DNA from: Nesterenkonia sp. PF2B19
GTDB lineage: Bacteria > Actinomycetota > Actinomycetes > Actinomycetales > Micrococcaceae
NCBI RefSeq assembly: GCF_001758425.2
Contig: NZ_MDSS02000022.1
Coordinates: 1 to 51,756, forward strand
Reading direction: 5' to 3'
DNA: 51,756 bases
The notes beneath the pieces are model-generated. The model searched no databases. It was not told where the DNA came from and worked only from the letters and a program-made list of their open reading frames with translations. Position 1 is the first letter of the stretch. Every line of letters starts with the position of its first letter. Positions 18,285 through 26,519 of this stretch are shown piece after piece. A program made the translations under genes and the position numbers.

Positions 18285-18493
18285 GGGAACTCCTCGGGGC
18301 TCGGCCGCTCGACGGCGGCTGGCTGAACAGGGACGACGCCGTCGACGCTAGGCGGCGCACCGCTCACTGCGCCGCCCGGGGCGGCGGTCTGTGGACAGCC
18401 CGGGCATGTCGCCGCCGTCGTCCGGCCCCTGTGGAGGAGCCCGCCTGTGACGGGCCTGCACCTGCGCCCCTCGGCCGTGGAAGAATGTCGGGC

Positions 18494-19957
18494 ATGGCCA
18501 ACTCTGTCTCCTCCCCTGCCGTGTCCACGCCGTCCTCCGCCGACCAGGACCGCGTCAGCCTCGCCGCCGCCGAGCCGCAGATCGCCCTGGGTGCGCTGGA
18601 CGGTCGGTACCGCCCCGCCGTCGCGCCGCTGATCGACCACCTCTCCGAGGCCGCGTTGAACCGCAACCGCATCCACGTGGAGGTCGAATGGTTCATCCAC
18701 CTCTGCACCGAGCAGGCGCTGCCGGGCCTGCCCATCCTGACGGAGGAACAGATCGCCGGGCTCCGCGGCATCGTGACCGGATTCGGGCCGGACCAGGTCG
18801 CCGAGCTGGCCGCCATCGAGGCCGAGACGGTCCATGACGTGAAGGCGGTGGAGTACTTCATCGCCCGTCGCCTCGACGGACTCGGACTCGGTGAGCTGAC
18901 CCCGCTGGTGCATTTCGCCTGCACCAGTGAGGACATCAACAACCTCAGCTACGCGGTGGGCATCCGTGACGCCGTCGAGCAGGTGTGGCTTCCTGCGGCC
19001 CGCACGGCGCTGGACGGTCTGGGCGCCCTGGCCGCAGAGGCCGCCGAGGTGCCGATGCTCTCCCGTACCCACGGCCAGCCAGCGACTCCCAGCACCCTCG
19101 GCAAGGAGATCGCCGTCTTCGTCCACCGCCTGGCCCGCCAGGTGCGTCGTGTCGAAGCTCAGGAGTACCTGGGGAAGATCAACGGCGCCACGGGCACCTA
19201 CGCCGCCCACCTGGCGGCCGCACCGGAGCTGGACTGGCCGGCGCTGGCACAGCGGTTCGTGGAGAAGCTCGGACTGACGTTCAACCCGCTGACCACCCAG
19301 ATCGAGTCTCATGACTGGCAGGCGGAGCTCTACGCGGACATCGCCCGCTTCAATCGGATCCTGCACGGGCTGTGCGTAGACATCTGGTCCTACATCTCCA
19401 TCGGCTTCTTCCGTCAGATCCCCGTGGCCGGGGCCACCGGGTCTTCGACGATGCCGCACAAGGTCAACCCGATCCGCTTCGAGAACGCCGAGGCCAATCT
19501 GGAGATCTCCAACGCCCTGCTCGACTCCCTCGGCTCCACGCTCGTGGCGTCCCGATGGCAGCGCGACCTCACCGACTCCTCGGGCCAGCGCAACATCGGC
19601 ACCGGCATCGGCCACTCGGTGCTGGCGCTGAGCAACGTCACCAAGGGCCTGAAGCAGCTCGACGTCGCCGCCGAGGTCATCGCCGCCGACCTGGACGCCA
19701 ACTGGGAGGTCCTGGGAGAGGCGATCCAGACCGTCATGCGCGCAGAAGCCATCGCGGGCACCTCCGGCATGGAGAACCCCTACGAACGGCTCAAGGAGCT
19801 GACCCGCGGCCGCCGCGTGGACGCCGAGAAGCTCCAGGAGTTCGTCGCCGGACTCGGGCTGAGCCCCGCCGCCGAGGACCGGCTGAAGAGCCTCACCCCG
19901 GCCCGGTACACCGGCCTCGCGACGCGGCTGGCCCGGGAGTTCGCCGGCACCGAGTGA
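18494..19957 (+). CDS. purB: Adenylosuccinate lyase
   Basis: A 487-residue enzyme that removes fumarate from SAICAR and adenylosuccinate in purine synthesis. The argininosuccinase/fumarase-superfamily signature GSSTMPHKVNPIRFEN is intact, with HFACTSEDINNLSYA and MLSRTHGQPATPSTLGKE (catalytic His) as expected. Sequence and length match the E. coli-type PurB group rather than the Bacillus type. ATG 18494 has GGAAG 10 nt upstream; ATG 18485 is in frame but too close to it. It is followed by a strong terminator and appears monocistronic. Confidence 0.96.
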   Translation: MANSVSSPAVSTPSSADQDRVSLAAAEPQIALGALDGRYRPAVAPLIDHLSEAALNRNRIHVEVEWFIHLCTEQALPGLPILTEEQIAGLRGIVTGFGPDQVAELAAIEAETVHDVKAVEYFIARRLDGLGLGELTPLVHFACTSEDINNLSYAVGIRDAVEQVWLPAARTALDGLGALAAEAAEVPMLSRTHGQPATPSTLGKEIAVFVHRLARQVRRVEAQEYLGKINGATGTYAAHLAAAPELDWPALAQRFVEKLGLTFNPLTTQIESHDWQAELYADIARFNRILHGLCVDIWSYISIGFFRQIPVAGATGSSTMPHKVNPIRFENAEANLEISNALLDSLGSTLVASRWQRDLTDSSGQRNIGTGIGHSVLALSNVTKGLKQLDVAAEVIAADLDANWEVLGEAIQTVMRAEAIAGTSGMENPYERLKELTRGRRVDAEKLQEFVAGLGLSPAAEDRLKSLTPARYTGLATRLAREFAGTE

Positions 19958-19987
19958 CCGGCACCGAGCGAGCAGCGCAGACACGGT

Positions 19988-20015
19988 GAAGGGGGCCGCT
20001 TCGGCGGCCCCCTTC
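19988..20015 (+). terminator. Rho-independent terminator after purB
   Basis: A perfect 12-bp stem (GAAGGGGGCCGC / GCGGCCCCCTTC) closed by a UUCG tetraloop lies 31 nt after the purB stop. A long T tract is missing, as is common in high-GC actinobacteria. It also separates purB from the convergent ABC permease gene. Confidence 0.88.
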
Positions 20016-20072
20016 GTCGTTCACGGCCGCATGGGCCGCACAGCCTGTCAGCGCCTCAGACGGTCAGCGCCT

Positions 20073-20957
20073 TCATCGTGTCACCTTGCGCGGGAACACG
20101 ACCGCGGTGAGCCACACCGCGAGGATCACGAAGCCGAGGCACCAGAGCGGGCCGCCCCACCAGGTCGAGGGAACCTCCGTCCCGGTGATCAGCGCGCGGG
20201 CGGCATCGATGATGGGTGTCATCGGCTGGTGCTGTGCGAAGCCCTGCAGCCATCCGGGCATCGTCTCCACGGGCGCGAAGCCGCTGGAGACATAGGGCAG
20301 GAACAGCAGGATGAACCCGTAGCCGTTGGCCGACTCCGCCGAACCGGAGATCAGCCCCAGCAGGGCGAAGACGCAGGTGATGGCCAGGATCCAGAGGGCG
20401 ATGAGCCCCACTGCTCCCAGCAGCTGGGGCAGGCCCGCATCCGTGCGGAAGCCGACGGCGAAGGCCACCCCGAGCACCACGGCTGTGGCCAGCAGGTTGC
20501 GCACCATGGAGGCCACCGTGTGGCCCAGCAGCACCGTGACCGCCGGGAAGGGCATGGTCCGCAGCCGGTCCATGAAGCCGGTGGTGACGTCGTTGCTGAC
20601 GACGACGGCGGTGTGGGAGGCGCCGAATCCGGCGGCGGTCAGCGCGATGGCCGGCAGCACGAAGGCCAGGTAGTCGGCCCGGCTGCCGTCCCCGATCGCC
20701 ATGGCCTCCCCCATGACGAAGGTGAAGATCAGCATGAGCATGACCGGCAGCAGCACGGCCATCAGCACGGACTCCACGTCCCGGAAGGAATGACGGAGAC
20801 TGCGCAGAGAGAACTGCGTCAGGCCTGTCAGCAGCCCGGCTCCGGGCGCCCCAGGGGGAACCCGAGTCGGTGTCTGCGGCATCTCGGCGCCCTCGGCGCC
20901 CTGGTGTTGACGGGCGGGCCGGACGGCGGCGAGCTCGTCGGTGCTCGTACTGGTCAT
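20073..20957 (-). CDS. ABC-2 type permease (DrrB-like)
   Basis: A 294-residue integral membrane component of a drug or lipid exporter. About 45 cytoplasmic residues precede six helices. FRDVESVLMAVLLPVMLMLIFTFVMGEA, RLRTMPFPAVTVLLGHTVASMVRNL and FLPYVSSGFAPVETMPGWLQGFAQHQPMTPIIDAAR are typical of DrrB-type permeases. The start overlaps the ATPase gene by 4 nt, so the two are translationally coupled and form one exporter controlled by the divergent TetR gene. Confidence 0.92.
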   Translation of the reverse strand: MTSTSTDELAAVRPARQHQGAEGAEMPQTPTRVPPGAPGAGLLTGLTQFSLRSLRHSFRDVESVLMAVLLPVMLMLIFTFVMGEAMAIGDGSRADYLAFVLPAIALTAAGFGASHTAVVVSNDVTTGFMDRLRTMPFPAVTVLLGHTVASMVRNLLATAVVLGVAFAVGFRTDAGLPQLLGAVGLIALWILAITCVFALLGLISGSAESANGYGFILLFLPYVSSGFAPVETMPGWLQGFAQHQPMTPIIDAARALITGTEVPSTWWGGPLWCLGFVILAVWLTAVVFPRKVTR

Positions 20958-21889
20958 GACAGGGCCTCCTCGGTGATCTGATCGGTGGGCGGGGCGCCGG
21001 TGAGCTGGAGGAAGACCTCGTCCAGGCTGGGGCGACGCACCGTGACACGCATGCCCGGGCGGGACTCAGCGATGCCGTGCAGCACCCGCGCGACGTCGTC
21101 GACCTCTCCCCCGGTGGGGATCTCCTCACAGACGTGCCCGGCGTCGTCGCGCAGTTCGATGGTGGAGCCGCCCACCTGCGCCTTGAGCTCCTCGGCAGTG
21201 CCCCTGGCGATGATCCGACCGCCGTGGAGCACCAGGACCTGATCGGCCAGGACGTCGGCCTCCTCGAGGTACTGGGTGGTCAGGAACACGGAGGTGCCCT
21301 GGTCGGCGAGGGCCTGGATCTCATCCCAGAGCGCCTGACGGCTCCGTGTGTCGAGCCCGGTGGTGGGCTCGTCCAGGAACAGCAGCCGCGGCTCGGGGAT
21401 CAGCCCGACGGCGATGTCCAGCTTTCTGCGCATGCCTCCCGAGTACGTGCCGGCCCGGCGGCGGGCGTGCTCGGTGAGGCCGAACCTCGCCAGCAGCGTC
21501 TCGGACCGCTCGCGGGCTCGGGACCGGGACAGTCCGAACAGGCGGCCCATGAGCTGCATGTTCTCCTCCCCGGAGAGGGACTCGTCGACCGCGGCATGCT
21601 GACCGGTCAGGGAGATCAGCCGCTGCAGTCGCCGCCGATCGGCCCAGGGATCCAGTCCGAGCACCCGCACCTCGCCTGAGTCCCGGGGGATCAGGGTGGA
21701 CAGGATCGAGACGAACGTGGTCTTGCCGGCGCCGTTGGGACCCAGCAAGGCGTGGACGCCCGGGGGCAGTGACAGGGTGAGGTCGTCCAGGACTCGATGG
21801 CGTCCGTGGCTCTTCCTCAGCCCGGTGACATGGATGAGCGGAGGGGCGTCCTCCGGCGCGGCCGCGCCGCGACTGTCTGTGTACGTCAT
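20954..21889 (-). CDS. ABC transporter ATP-binding protein (DrrA-like)
   Basis: A 311-residue ATPase that drives the adjacent permease. Walker A is LGPNGAGKTT, the signature is YSGGMRRKLDIA, Walker B is LLFLDEPTTGLD, and the switch region is STIELRDD onward with the DrrA-type C-terminal extension (RRPSLDEVFLQLTG). The start is taken at ATG 21889; the frame is open 14 codons further, but that stretch is the operator. With -10 near 21903-21908 the transcript would begin only a few bases before the ATG, so it may be leaderless. Confidence 0.92.
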   Translation of the reverse strand: MTYTDSRGAAAPEDAPPLIHVTGLRKSHGRHRVLDDLTLSLPPGVHALLGPNGAGKTTFVSILSTLIPRDSGEVRVLGLDPWADRRRLQRLISLTGQHAAVDESLSGEENMQLMGRLFGLSRSRARERSETLLARFGLTEHARRRAGTYSGGMRRKLDIAVGLIPEPRLLFLDEPTTGLDTRSRQALWDEIQALADQGTSVFLTTQYLEEADVLADQVLVLHGGRIIARGTAEELKAQVGGSTIELRDDAGHVCEEIPTGGEVDDVARVLHGIAESRPGMRVTVRRPSLDEVFLQLTGAPPTDQITEEALS

Positions 21890-21925
21890 ACATAGAGTAT
21901 GACATACACAGTGTAGTTCGTACAC
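21878..21925. promoter_or_regulatory. TetR operator and promoter of the DrrAB-like exporter
   Basis: Two palindromes lie side by side. At 21878-21910, TGTGTACGTCATAC and GTATGACATACACA form 14-bp arms with one mismatch and a 5-nt spacer. At 21911-21925, GTGTA and TACAC flank 5 nt. On the minus strand TTGACT (21926-21931) with a -10 about 17-18 nt away places the exporter promoter inside both. Repression by the TetR protein encoded at 21961 is the natural reading. Confidence 0.82.
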
Positions 21926-21960
21926 AGTCAATGTCAGGTGGTACTCGTCCAGGTGAGAGA

Positions 21961-22758
21961 ATGCACGTCATGGTCGACACCACTGAGACAGGCCTCCCCC
22001 GCGCGGTCGCCGTCGCCTGGGGCATGCAGGAGACGCCGCAGCGCGGCCCGAGCCGCGGCCTGAGCCATGAGCGGATCGTGGCCGCTGCGGTCCGCATCGC
22101 CGACGAGGAGGGCCTGGCCGCCGTCACGATGCAGGCCGTGGCGAAGTCCTTGGGATTCACCACGATGTCGCTGTACCGCTATGTCTCCGGCAAGGAGGAG
22201 ATGCTGCAGCTCATGGGTGATGCGGCCGCGCGGCTCTCTGAGAAGGTCACGCTCGATCCCGACTGGCGCCAGGCGCTCCGACAATGGGCCGCGCTGATCC
22301 GCGAGGCCTGGCGGGCCCACCCCTGGCTCCGCGAGATCCCCCGGGGACAGGTCTCGGTGCTGATGCCCAACCAGATGCGCCTCGCCGACCTCGGGCTCCA
22401 GGCTCTGGAGTCCCTGCCCCTGACCAGGGACGACAAGATCGGCGTCATTCTCGTGGTCTCCCAGCACGTGGCCTCGATGACCGAGCTGGAGCTCGCCCTG
22501 GCGCAGGAGGGCCAGCTGACCGTCACCGAGGAGGGCGCCGCGATGCTCAAGGAGGTCATCACCGAAGAGCGCTACCCCCACGTGGCTCCGCTCTATCAGG
22601 CCGGCGACTACTCGCCGGGGTCCACCGCCTCACCCCCAGCCACTGACGAACCCCCGGTGGAGAACGTCGAGGCGGAGTACGACCTCGGTCTGGACCTGAT
22701 CATCGCGGGCCTGGAGTCCCGCGCCGGCGGCGCTGCGGAGACGGCGACTCGACACTGA
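21961..22758 (+). CDS. TetR-family transcriptional regulator
   Basis: A 265-residue repressor with an N-terminal HTH (about residues 40-85: ERIVAAAVRIADEEGLAAVTMQAVAKSLGFTTMSLYRYVSGKEEML) and a TetR C-terminal ligand domain of the TetR_C_1 type often paired with DrrAB exporters. ATG 21961 has AGGTGAG 3 nt upstream; upstream frame sequence is operator DNA. It is divergent from the exporter across two operators and probably also represses itself, responding to a substrate of the pump. Confidence 0.92.
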   Translation: MHVMVDTTETGLPRAVAVAWGMQETPQRGPSRGLSHERIVAAAVRIADEEGLAAVTMQAVAKSLGFTTMSLYRYVSGKEEMLQLMGDAAARLSEKVTLDPDWRQALRQWAALIREAWRAHPWLREIPRGQVSVLMPNQMRLADLGLQALESLPLTRDDKIGVILVVSQHVASMTELELALAQEGQLTVTEEGAAMLKEVITEERYPHVAPLYQAGDYSPGSTASPPATDEPPVENVEAEYDLGLDLIIAGLESRAGGAAETATRH

Positions 22759-22768
22759 CCAGCGCGGG

Positions 22769-23404
22769 TCACCCCACCGCCAGGACCACAGCTCCCAGGC
22801 TCGGCAGCCCGAGGACCAGATGGGCCCGCTGCCACAGACCGGCATCCCCTGCGTCCTGCTCCCATCGCTCCCCGAATCGCACGGCCAGCCACCCCGTGGC
22901 CAGGCCCGCGACGACGGCGGCGACCCGCACCGCCGTGTCCAGGCCAGGGACCACGACCACCCCGATCATCACGACCGGAAGCCCGAGGAACACCACGGAG
23001 CCCGCCTGGTCGTGCCGCCGGTGCCGCCGGGACAGCACCTCGGGGTCGCCCGCGGGACTGCCCGGCGGATATCCCCGCATGGGGTCCATGCGGAACAGCC
23101 CAGAGGCCACCACGGCGAGGCCCAGGACCGCGACGCCGCCTGCCCAGATCAGGTCTGCCCAGGGGACGTCTGACCCAGAGACGCCGCTGAAGGCCTGTCG
23201 GATGAGCACGGAGGCCCCGAGGATGAGCGCGCTGCCGAGCTGGAGGAAGTTGGCAGTCTGGACCCAGCCGCGAGAGCTCAGGGCGAGGGCGCTGACGGGT
23301 TGGCGGCGAGGATCGTAGCCGGGCCGTGTGGCCCCGTCGATCAGGAAGACCGCGATGAACAGGACAGCGCCGAACAGCGGCGCTCCCAGCAACAGACTCG
23401 ACAT
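22769..23404 (-). CDS. DUF998 family membrane protein
   Basis: About 211 residues with six hydrophobic helices. The pattern IDGATRPGYDPRRQPVSALALSSRGWVQTANFL, then SGLFRMDPMRGYPPG and HDQAGSVVFLG, is the DUF998 signature. The family has no established function. GTG 23410 and ATG 23404 are both possible starts after GAGAGG. It is convergent with the TetR gene, ending 10 nt from its stop. Confidence 0.82.
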   Translation of the reverse strand: MSSLLLGAPLFGAVLFIAVFLIDGATRPGYDPRRQPVSALALSSRGWVQTANFLQLGSALILGASVLIRQAFSGVSGSDVPWADLIWAGGVAVLGLAVVASGLFRMDPMRGYPPGSPAGDPEVLSRRHRRHDQAGSVVFLGLPVVMIGVVVVPGLDTAVRVAAVVAGLATGWLAVRFGERWEQDAGDAGLWQRAHLVLGLPSLGAVVLAVG

Positions 23405-23694
23405 GCTCACAGCACCCTCTCCGACGGGCCGAGCTACGGATGCCTCAGCTTAGGGGGCGGATCCCTTGCGAGGCACGTGCCGATGGTCACGAACGTCGTG
23501 ACGCGCGGGATCTCGAACCCCGGGCGAGCGGCCCTTCCCCTCGCGTGCGAACCGGAGCACGATGACAGGCACAGGCCCCTCCGCGGCCGGCGGGAACCCG
23601 ACCGAGTCTCTCGGCATCCGCCGTCGCGGTACGGACCCACACCACCTGTGACTCGAGGCCCGAGCGGCCCCGACCCTGCGAGGAAGGCTCCATC

Positions 23695-24123
23695 ATGGCT
23701 GTCGCGCTGACCCCCTACCTGCAGCTCCCCGGCACCGCCCGCGAGGCGCTCGAGACCTACCATGCCGTGTTCGGCGGAGAGCTGGGCATGCTCACCTACG
23801 GCGAAGGCATGGGGGTCGACGACCAGAACAAGGACAGCATCATGCACGGTTCGCTCTTCGTGGACCGCGGCCTGCACGTGATGGCCTCCGACCTGCCGCC
23901 CGGGATGGAGAGCAACGGGCTGGGCACCATCGCGCTCAGCGTCAACGAGCCCGACGCCTCGGAGAACACGAAGCTCGAACGCTGGTGGAACGACCTGAGC
24001 GAGCACTCCGAGGTCCTCATGCCGCTGGAACGCGCACCCTGGGGTGACCGGTTCGGCATGCTGAAGGACCGGTTCGGGGTCACCTGGATGTTCAACACCG
24101 CCGAGACCGCCTCGCAAGGCTGA
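23695..24123 (+). CDS. VOC-family (PhnB/glyoxalase-like) protein
   Basis: A 142-residue two-module beta-alpha-beta-beta-beta protein. TPYLQLPGTAREALETYHAVFGGELGMLTYGE, and the ending APWGDRFGMLKDRFGVTWMFN, are the PhnB/3-demethylubiquinone-like subgroup signature. Members bind a metal or small ligand; the substrate is not known. ATG 23695 has AGGAAGG 7 nt upstream. The 290 bp before it contain no recognisable gene. It ends 35 nt before the erm leader peptide, inside the palindrome GGCTGATCAGCC. Confidence 0.88.
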   Translation: MAVALTPYLQLPGTAREALETYHAVFGGELGMLTYGEGMGVDDQNKDSIMHGSLFVDRGLHVMASDLPPGMESNGLGTIALSVNEPDASENTKLERWWNDLSEHSEVLMPLERAPWGDRFGMLKDRFGVTWMFNTAETASQG

Positions 24124-24158
24124 TCAGCCCCAGACCGGCCTCTGCTATCCTCATGCCC

Positions 24159-24233
24159 ATGGGTTCCTTCAACGCCATCTACATCATCGCCGTGGCCCGT
24201 CCCCGCACGGGCTCAGCGGCGATGAGCAGCTGA
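24159..24233 (+). CDS. Erm leader peptide with IAVA stall motif
   Basis: A 24-codon frame beginning MGSFNAIYIIAVARPRTG and ending with TGA at 24231-24233. It lies 240 nt upstream of the erm start. Its start resembles the ErmC leader (MGIFSIFVI...) and its core IAVA resembles the IAVV of ErmA-type leaders; in those systems macrolide-bound ribosomes stall at such sequences and free the methyltransferase ribosome site. TATCCT at 24145-24150 is a likely -10, so the mRNA would start very close to the leader ATG (also an in-frame ATG at 24153). The role is inferred by analogy. Confidence 0.78.
   Translation: MGSFNAIYIIAVARPRTGSAAMSS
24195..24212 (+). promoter_or_regulatory. Hairpin at the leader-peptide stall site
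   Basis: GCCCGT and ACGGGC form a perfect 6-bp stem with a 6-nt loop, starting just after the codons for IAV. A ribosome paused at IAVA would open it. It is therefore a candidate first element of the erm attenuator, whose alternative pairings include CTCGAGG 24236-24242 with CCTCGAG 24285-24291. Confidence 0.55.
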
Positions 24234-24444
24234 ACCTCGAGGCGTGGTCGCGGCACGTCCGCGCTCGGCGCTGATCTAGGCGTCCCTCGAGCTCCGTCTC
24301 TTCCCGTAGTCCACCGCTGGCCTCTGCCTGCCTGCGCGCCCGCGCGCCGTCGGCAGCCCTGCCCTGGTGACCCGGACGAGTCCCTGATGCTCTCCCGCCG
24401 CCGCAGCTGACCACCACGCTGCGCGGCGCCTCGTGCTGCCCAGC

Positions 24445-24476
24445 GTGATCCCTGCGCGATCTGGAGATCACTTGTG
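24445..24476 (+). promoter_or_regulatory. Erm ribosome-binding site with sequestering hairpin
   Basis: GTGATC (24445-24450) can pair with GATCAC (24466-24471), enclosing the Shine-Dalgarno GGAG (24463-24466). The GTG start follows 7 nt after it. TGATCT at 24272-24277 is a competing partner for the same AGATCA. Such sequestration is what translational attenuation of erm genes requires. Confidence 0.5.
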
Positions 24477-25238
24477 CACACCTATGCCCACAGCCGTCAC
24501 GAACACGGCCAGAACTTCCTCATCGACCCCCGCGCCATCCGGACCGTGGTGGCGCTCGTCGCCCGCACCGAGGGCCCGATCCTGGAGATCGGCCCCGGAG
24601 ACGGCGCCCTGACCCTGCCGTTGCAGACGCTGAGACGCCCCCTCACCGCAGTGGAGATCGACACCCGCGCGGCCCGGCGTCTGGACCAGCGCACCGGCCG
24701 ACGCACCCGGGTGGTCGAAGGGGACTTCCTCACCCACCGTCTCCCCCGGGAGCCCCACGTGGTGGTCGGCAACCTCCCCTTTCACCTGACGACGGCGATC
24801 CTGCGGCGGCTGCTCTATGCCCCCGGCTGGACCGATGCCGTGCTGATGACCCAATGGGAGGTCGCCCGCCGACGTGCCGGCGTCGGGGGATCCACCATGA
24901 TGACCGCCCAATGGGCCCCGTACTACGCATTCAGGTTGGAGGGACGGATCCCCGCGTCGGCGTATCGACCCCGCCCTGCCGTGGACGGCGGACTGCTGAC
25001 CATCGCACGGCGGGAGCGCCCTCTGGTCCCCCACACGGACCGGAGAGCGTATGCGGCCTTCGTCCACCGGGCGTTCACCGGACCGGGCCGCGGCATGGGG
25101 CAGATCCTGCAGCACGGCCTCGGACTGTCACGCCGCGAGGTGGGCCCGCTGTTGGGCGCTGCGGGGGTGCGTCGCGATGCTGCCCCCGGCCGTCTGACTG
25201 CTGAGCAGTGGGCCGCCCTCTGGCGGCGGGCCCCCTGA
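24474..25238 (+). CDS. erm: 23S rRNA (adenine-N6)-dimethyltransferase Erm
   Basis: A 254-residue SAM-dependent enzyme that methylates A2058 of 23S rRNA and confers macrolide-lincosamide-streptogramin B resistance. HGQNFLIDPRAI opens the protein; motif I is EIGPGDG (residues 38-44); the catalytic motif IV is NLPF (100-103), followed by HLTTAILRRLLYAPGWTDAVLMTQWEVARRRAGVGG. These stretches look like actinobacterial Erm enzymes (Erm(X)/Erm(36)-like) and not like the housekeeping KsgA. Base composition matches its neighbours and no mobile element is nearby, so it looks resident. Expression is probably inducible through the upstream leader. Confidence 0.94.
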   Translation: MHTYAHSRHEHGQNFLIDPRAIRTVVALVARTEGPILEIGPGDGALTLPLQTLRRPLTAVEIDTRAARRLDQRTGRRTRVVEGDFLTHRLPREPHVVVGNLPFHLTTAILRRLLYAPGWTDAVLMTQWEVARRRAGVGGSTMMTAQWAPYYAFRLEGRIPASAYRPRPAVDGGLLTIARRERPLVPHTDRRAYAAFVHRAFTGPGRGMGQILQHGLGLSRREVGPLLGAAGVRRDAAPGRLTAEQWAALWRRAP

Positions 25239-25275
25239 CTCGGTCAGCGCAGGGTTCAGTCGGTCGACCCTGGGC

Positions 25276-26475
25276 TCAGCCGCGGTGGAAGGCCACGATC
25301 CGGTCGAGACCCTCGGCGACGGCGGTCGGCCCCGGTGCCAGGGACAGGCGCACCCACTCGTGACCGGTCACGGGATCGAAGTCAGTGCCGGGGACGATCG
25401 CCACCCCGGCCTGCTGCAGGACCGCCTGGCAGTAGGCCGGGGAGTCCCCGAACTCCGCCAGGTGCTCGCCGATGTGCGCGTAGACGTAGAACGCGCCGTC
25501 GGCGGGCGCCAGCTGGCCCCAGCCGAGCTCCGACAGCCGGTCCAGCACCAGCTGACGGGCAGAGGCGTACTGCTCCACCTGTGCTCCGGCGAAATCCATC
25601 GACTCCGAGCTGAAGGCCTCCACGGCGGCCAACTGGGAGCCGTGCGGCGGACACAGGGAGACGTTGCCGGCCAGCCGCGAGACCGGATCCACCAGATGCT
25701 CCGGCAGGACCGCCCAGCCCAGGCGCCAGCCGGGCATGCCCCAGTACTTGGAGAACGAGGACACCACGACGGCGTCGTCGGTCAGTTCCAGTGCGCTCAC
25801 CCCGGGAGACGGGCGACCGGTGGCCGGACCGGCCCCTCCATAGGTGATGCCGTGATAGATCTCATCGCTGACCAGGTGCACGTCCTGCTCCCGGCACCAG
25901 TCCACCAGAGAGGTGAGCTCCTCACGGCCGATCATGGTGCCGGTGGGATTGGCCGGGGACGCGAGGATGAGCCCGGACAGCGGGCCGCCGTCGGCCGCCG
26001 CCTGCTCCAGGAGCTCCACGGTGGGCTGGAAGCGGACCTCAGGGCCGCAGTCCAGATCCACCACCTCGATGCCGAGGCTGGCCAGGATGTTCCGGTAGGC
26101 GGGATAGCCGGGCCGGGCGAGCGCCACGCGGTCGCCCGCGTCGAAGGCCGCCAGGAAGCTCAACAGGAACGCCCCGGATGACCCGGTGGTGATGGCCACC
26201 CGCTCGACGTCGACCTGGACGCCGTACCAGTCGGCGTAGTGGGCGGCCACGGCCTCCCGCAGCGGCCGGATCCCCAGCGCGGCGCTGTAGTTGAGCACCG
26301 TGCCCTGGGCGTGGATCTCCGCGGCGGCGCGATTGACCGCCGGAGGAGCGCCCGAGCCTGGCTCGCCGGCGGTCAGCGAGACGACGTCGCGGCCCTGCGC
26401 GCGCAGGGCATCGATCTGAGCGAGGATGCTCATCACCTGAAAGCCGGGGACCTCGGAGCGCTGCGACGGTTTCAT
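25276..26475 (-). CDS. Class I/II pyridoxal-phosphate aminotransferase
   Basis: A 399-residue fold-type I enzyme. The PLP lysine lies in VVVSSFSKYWGMPGWRLGW; SPANPTGTMIGREEL and HLVSDEIYHGITYGG carry the cofactor-binding Asn and Asp/Tyr; the terminal Arg is in HEWVRLSLA. It resembles AspC-like or valine-pyruvate-type transaminases of actinobacteria; substrate unknown. The frame extends upstream to 26706 without protein character; ATG 26475 begins the conserved part. It is convergent with erm, with 37 nt between stops. Confidence 0.88.
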   Translation of the reverse strand: MKPSQRSEVPGFQVMSILAQIDALRAQGRDVVSLTAGEPGSGAPPAVNRAAAEIHAQGTVLNYSAALGIRPLREAVAAHYADWYGVQVDVERVAITTGSSGAFLLSFLAAFDAGDRVALARPGYPAYRNILASLGIEVVDLDCGPEVRFQPTVELLEQAAADGGPLSGLILASPANPTGTMIGREELTSLVDWCREQDVHLVSDEIYHGITYGGAGPATGRPSPGVSALELTDDAVVVSSFSKYWGMPGWRLGWAVLPEHLVDPVSRLAGNVSLCPPHGSQLAAVEAFSSESMDFAGAQVEQYASARQLVLDRLSELGWGQLAPADGAFYVYAHIGEHLAEFGDSPAYCQAVLQQAGVAIVPGTDFDPVTGHEWVRLSLAPGPTAVAEGLDRIVAFHRG

Positions 26476-26519
26476 GCCCGCCAGCCTATCGGCCGCAGCC
26501 GCGGTGAAGCGGTGCGTGC

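Noticed and set aside
18113-19984. A 623-codon minus-strand open frame
   Set aside because: It is a shadow of purB and of the WXG-like gene region.
23411-23694. Possible decayed gene before the VOC protein
   Set aside because: Open frames exist on both strands, but none shows protein-like composition or a motif; I treat it as intergenic.
24474-25238. The Erm gene as housekeeping KsgA
   Set aside because: The HGQNFLID start with the actinobacterial Erm pattern after NLPF, the 254-residue size, and the leader peptide all fit Erm; ksgA usually lies beside ispE in actinobacteria.
25228-25285. CAGGGT/ACCCTG hairpin as a terminator between erm and the aminotransferase
   Set aside because: Only a 6-bp stem with an 11-nt loop and no T run; too weak to call.
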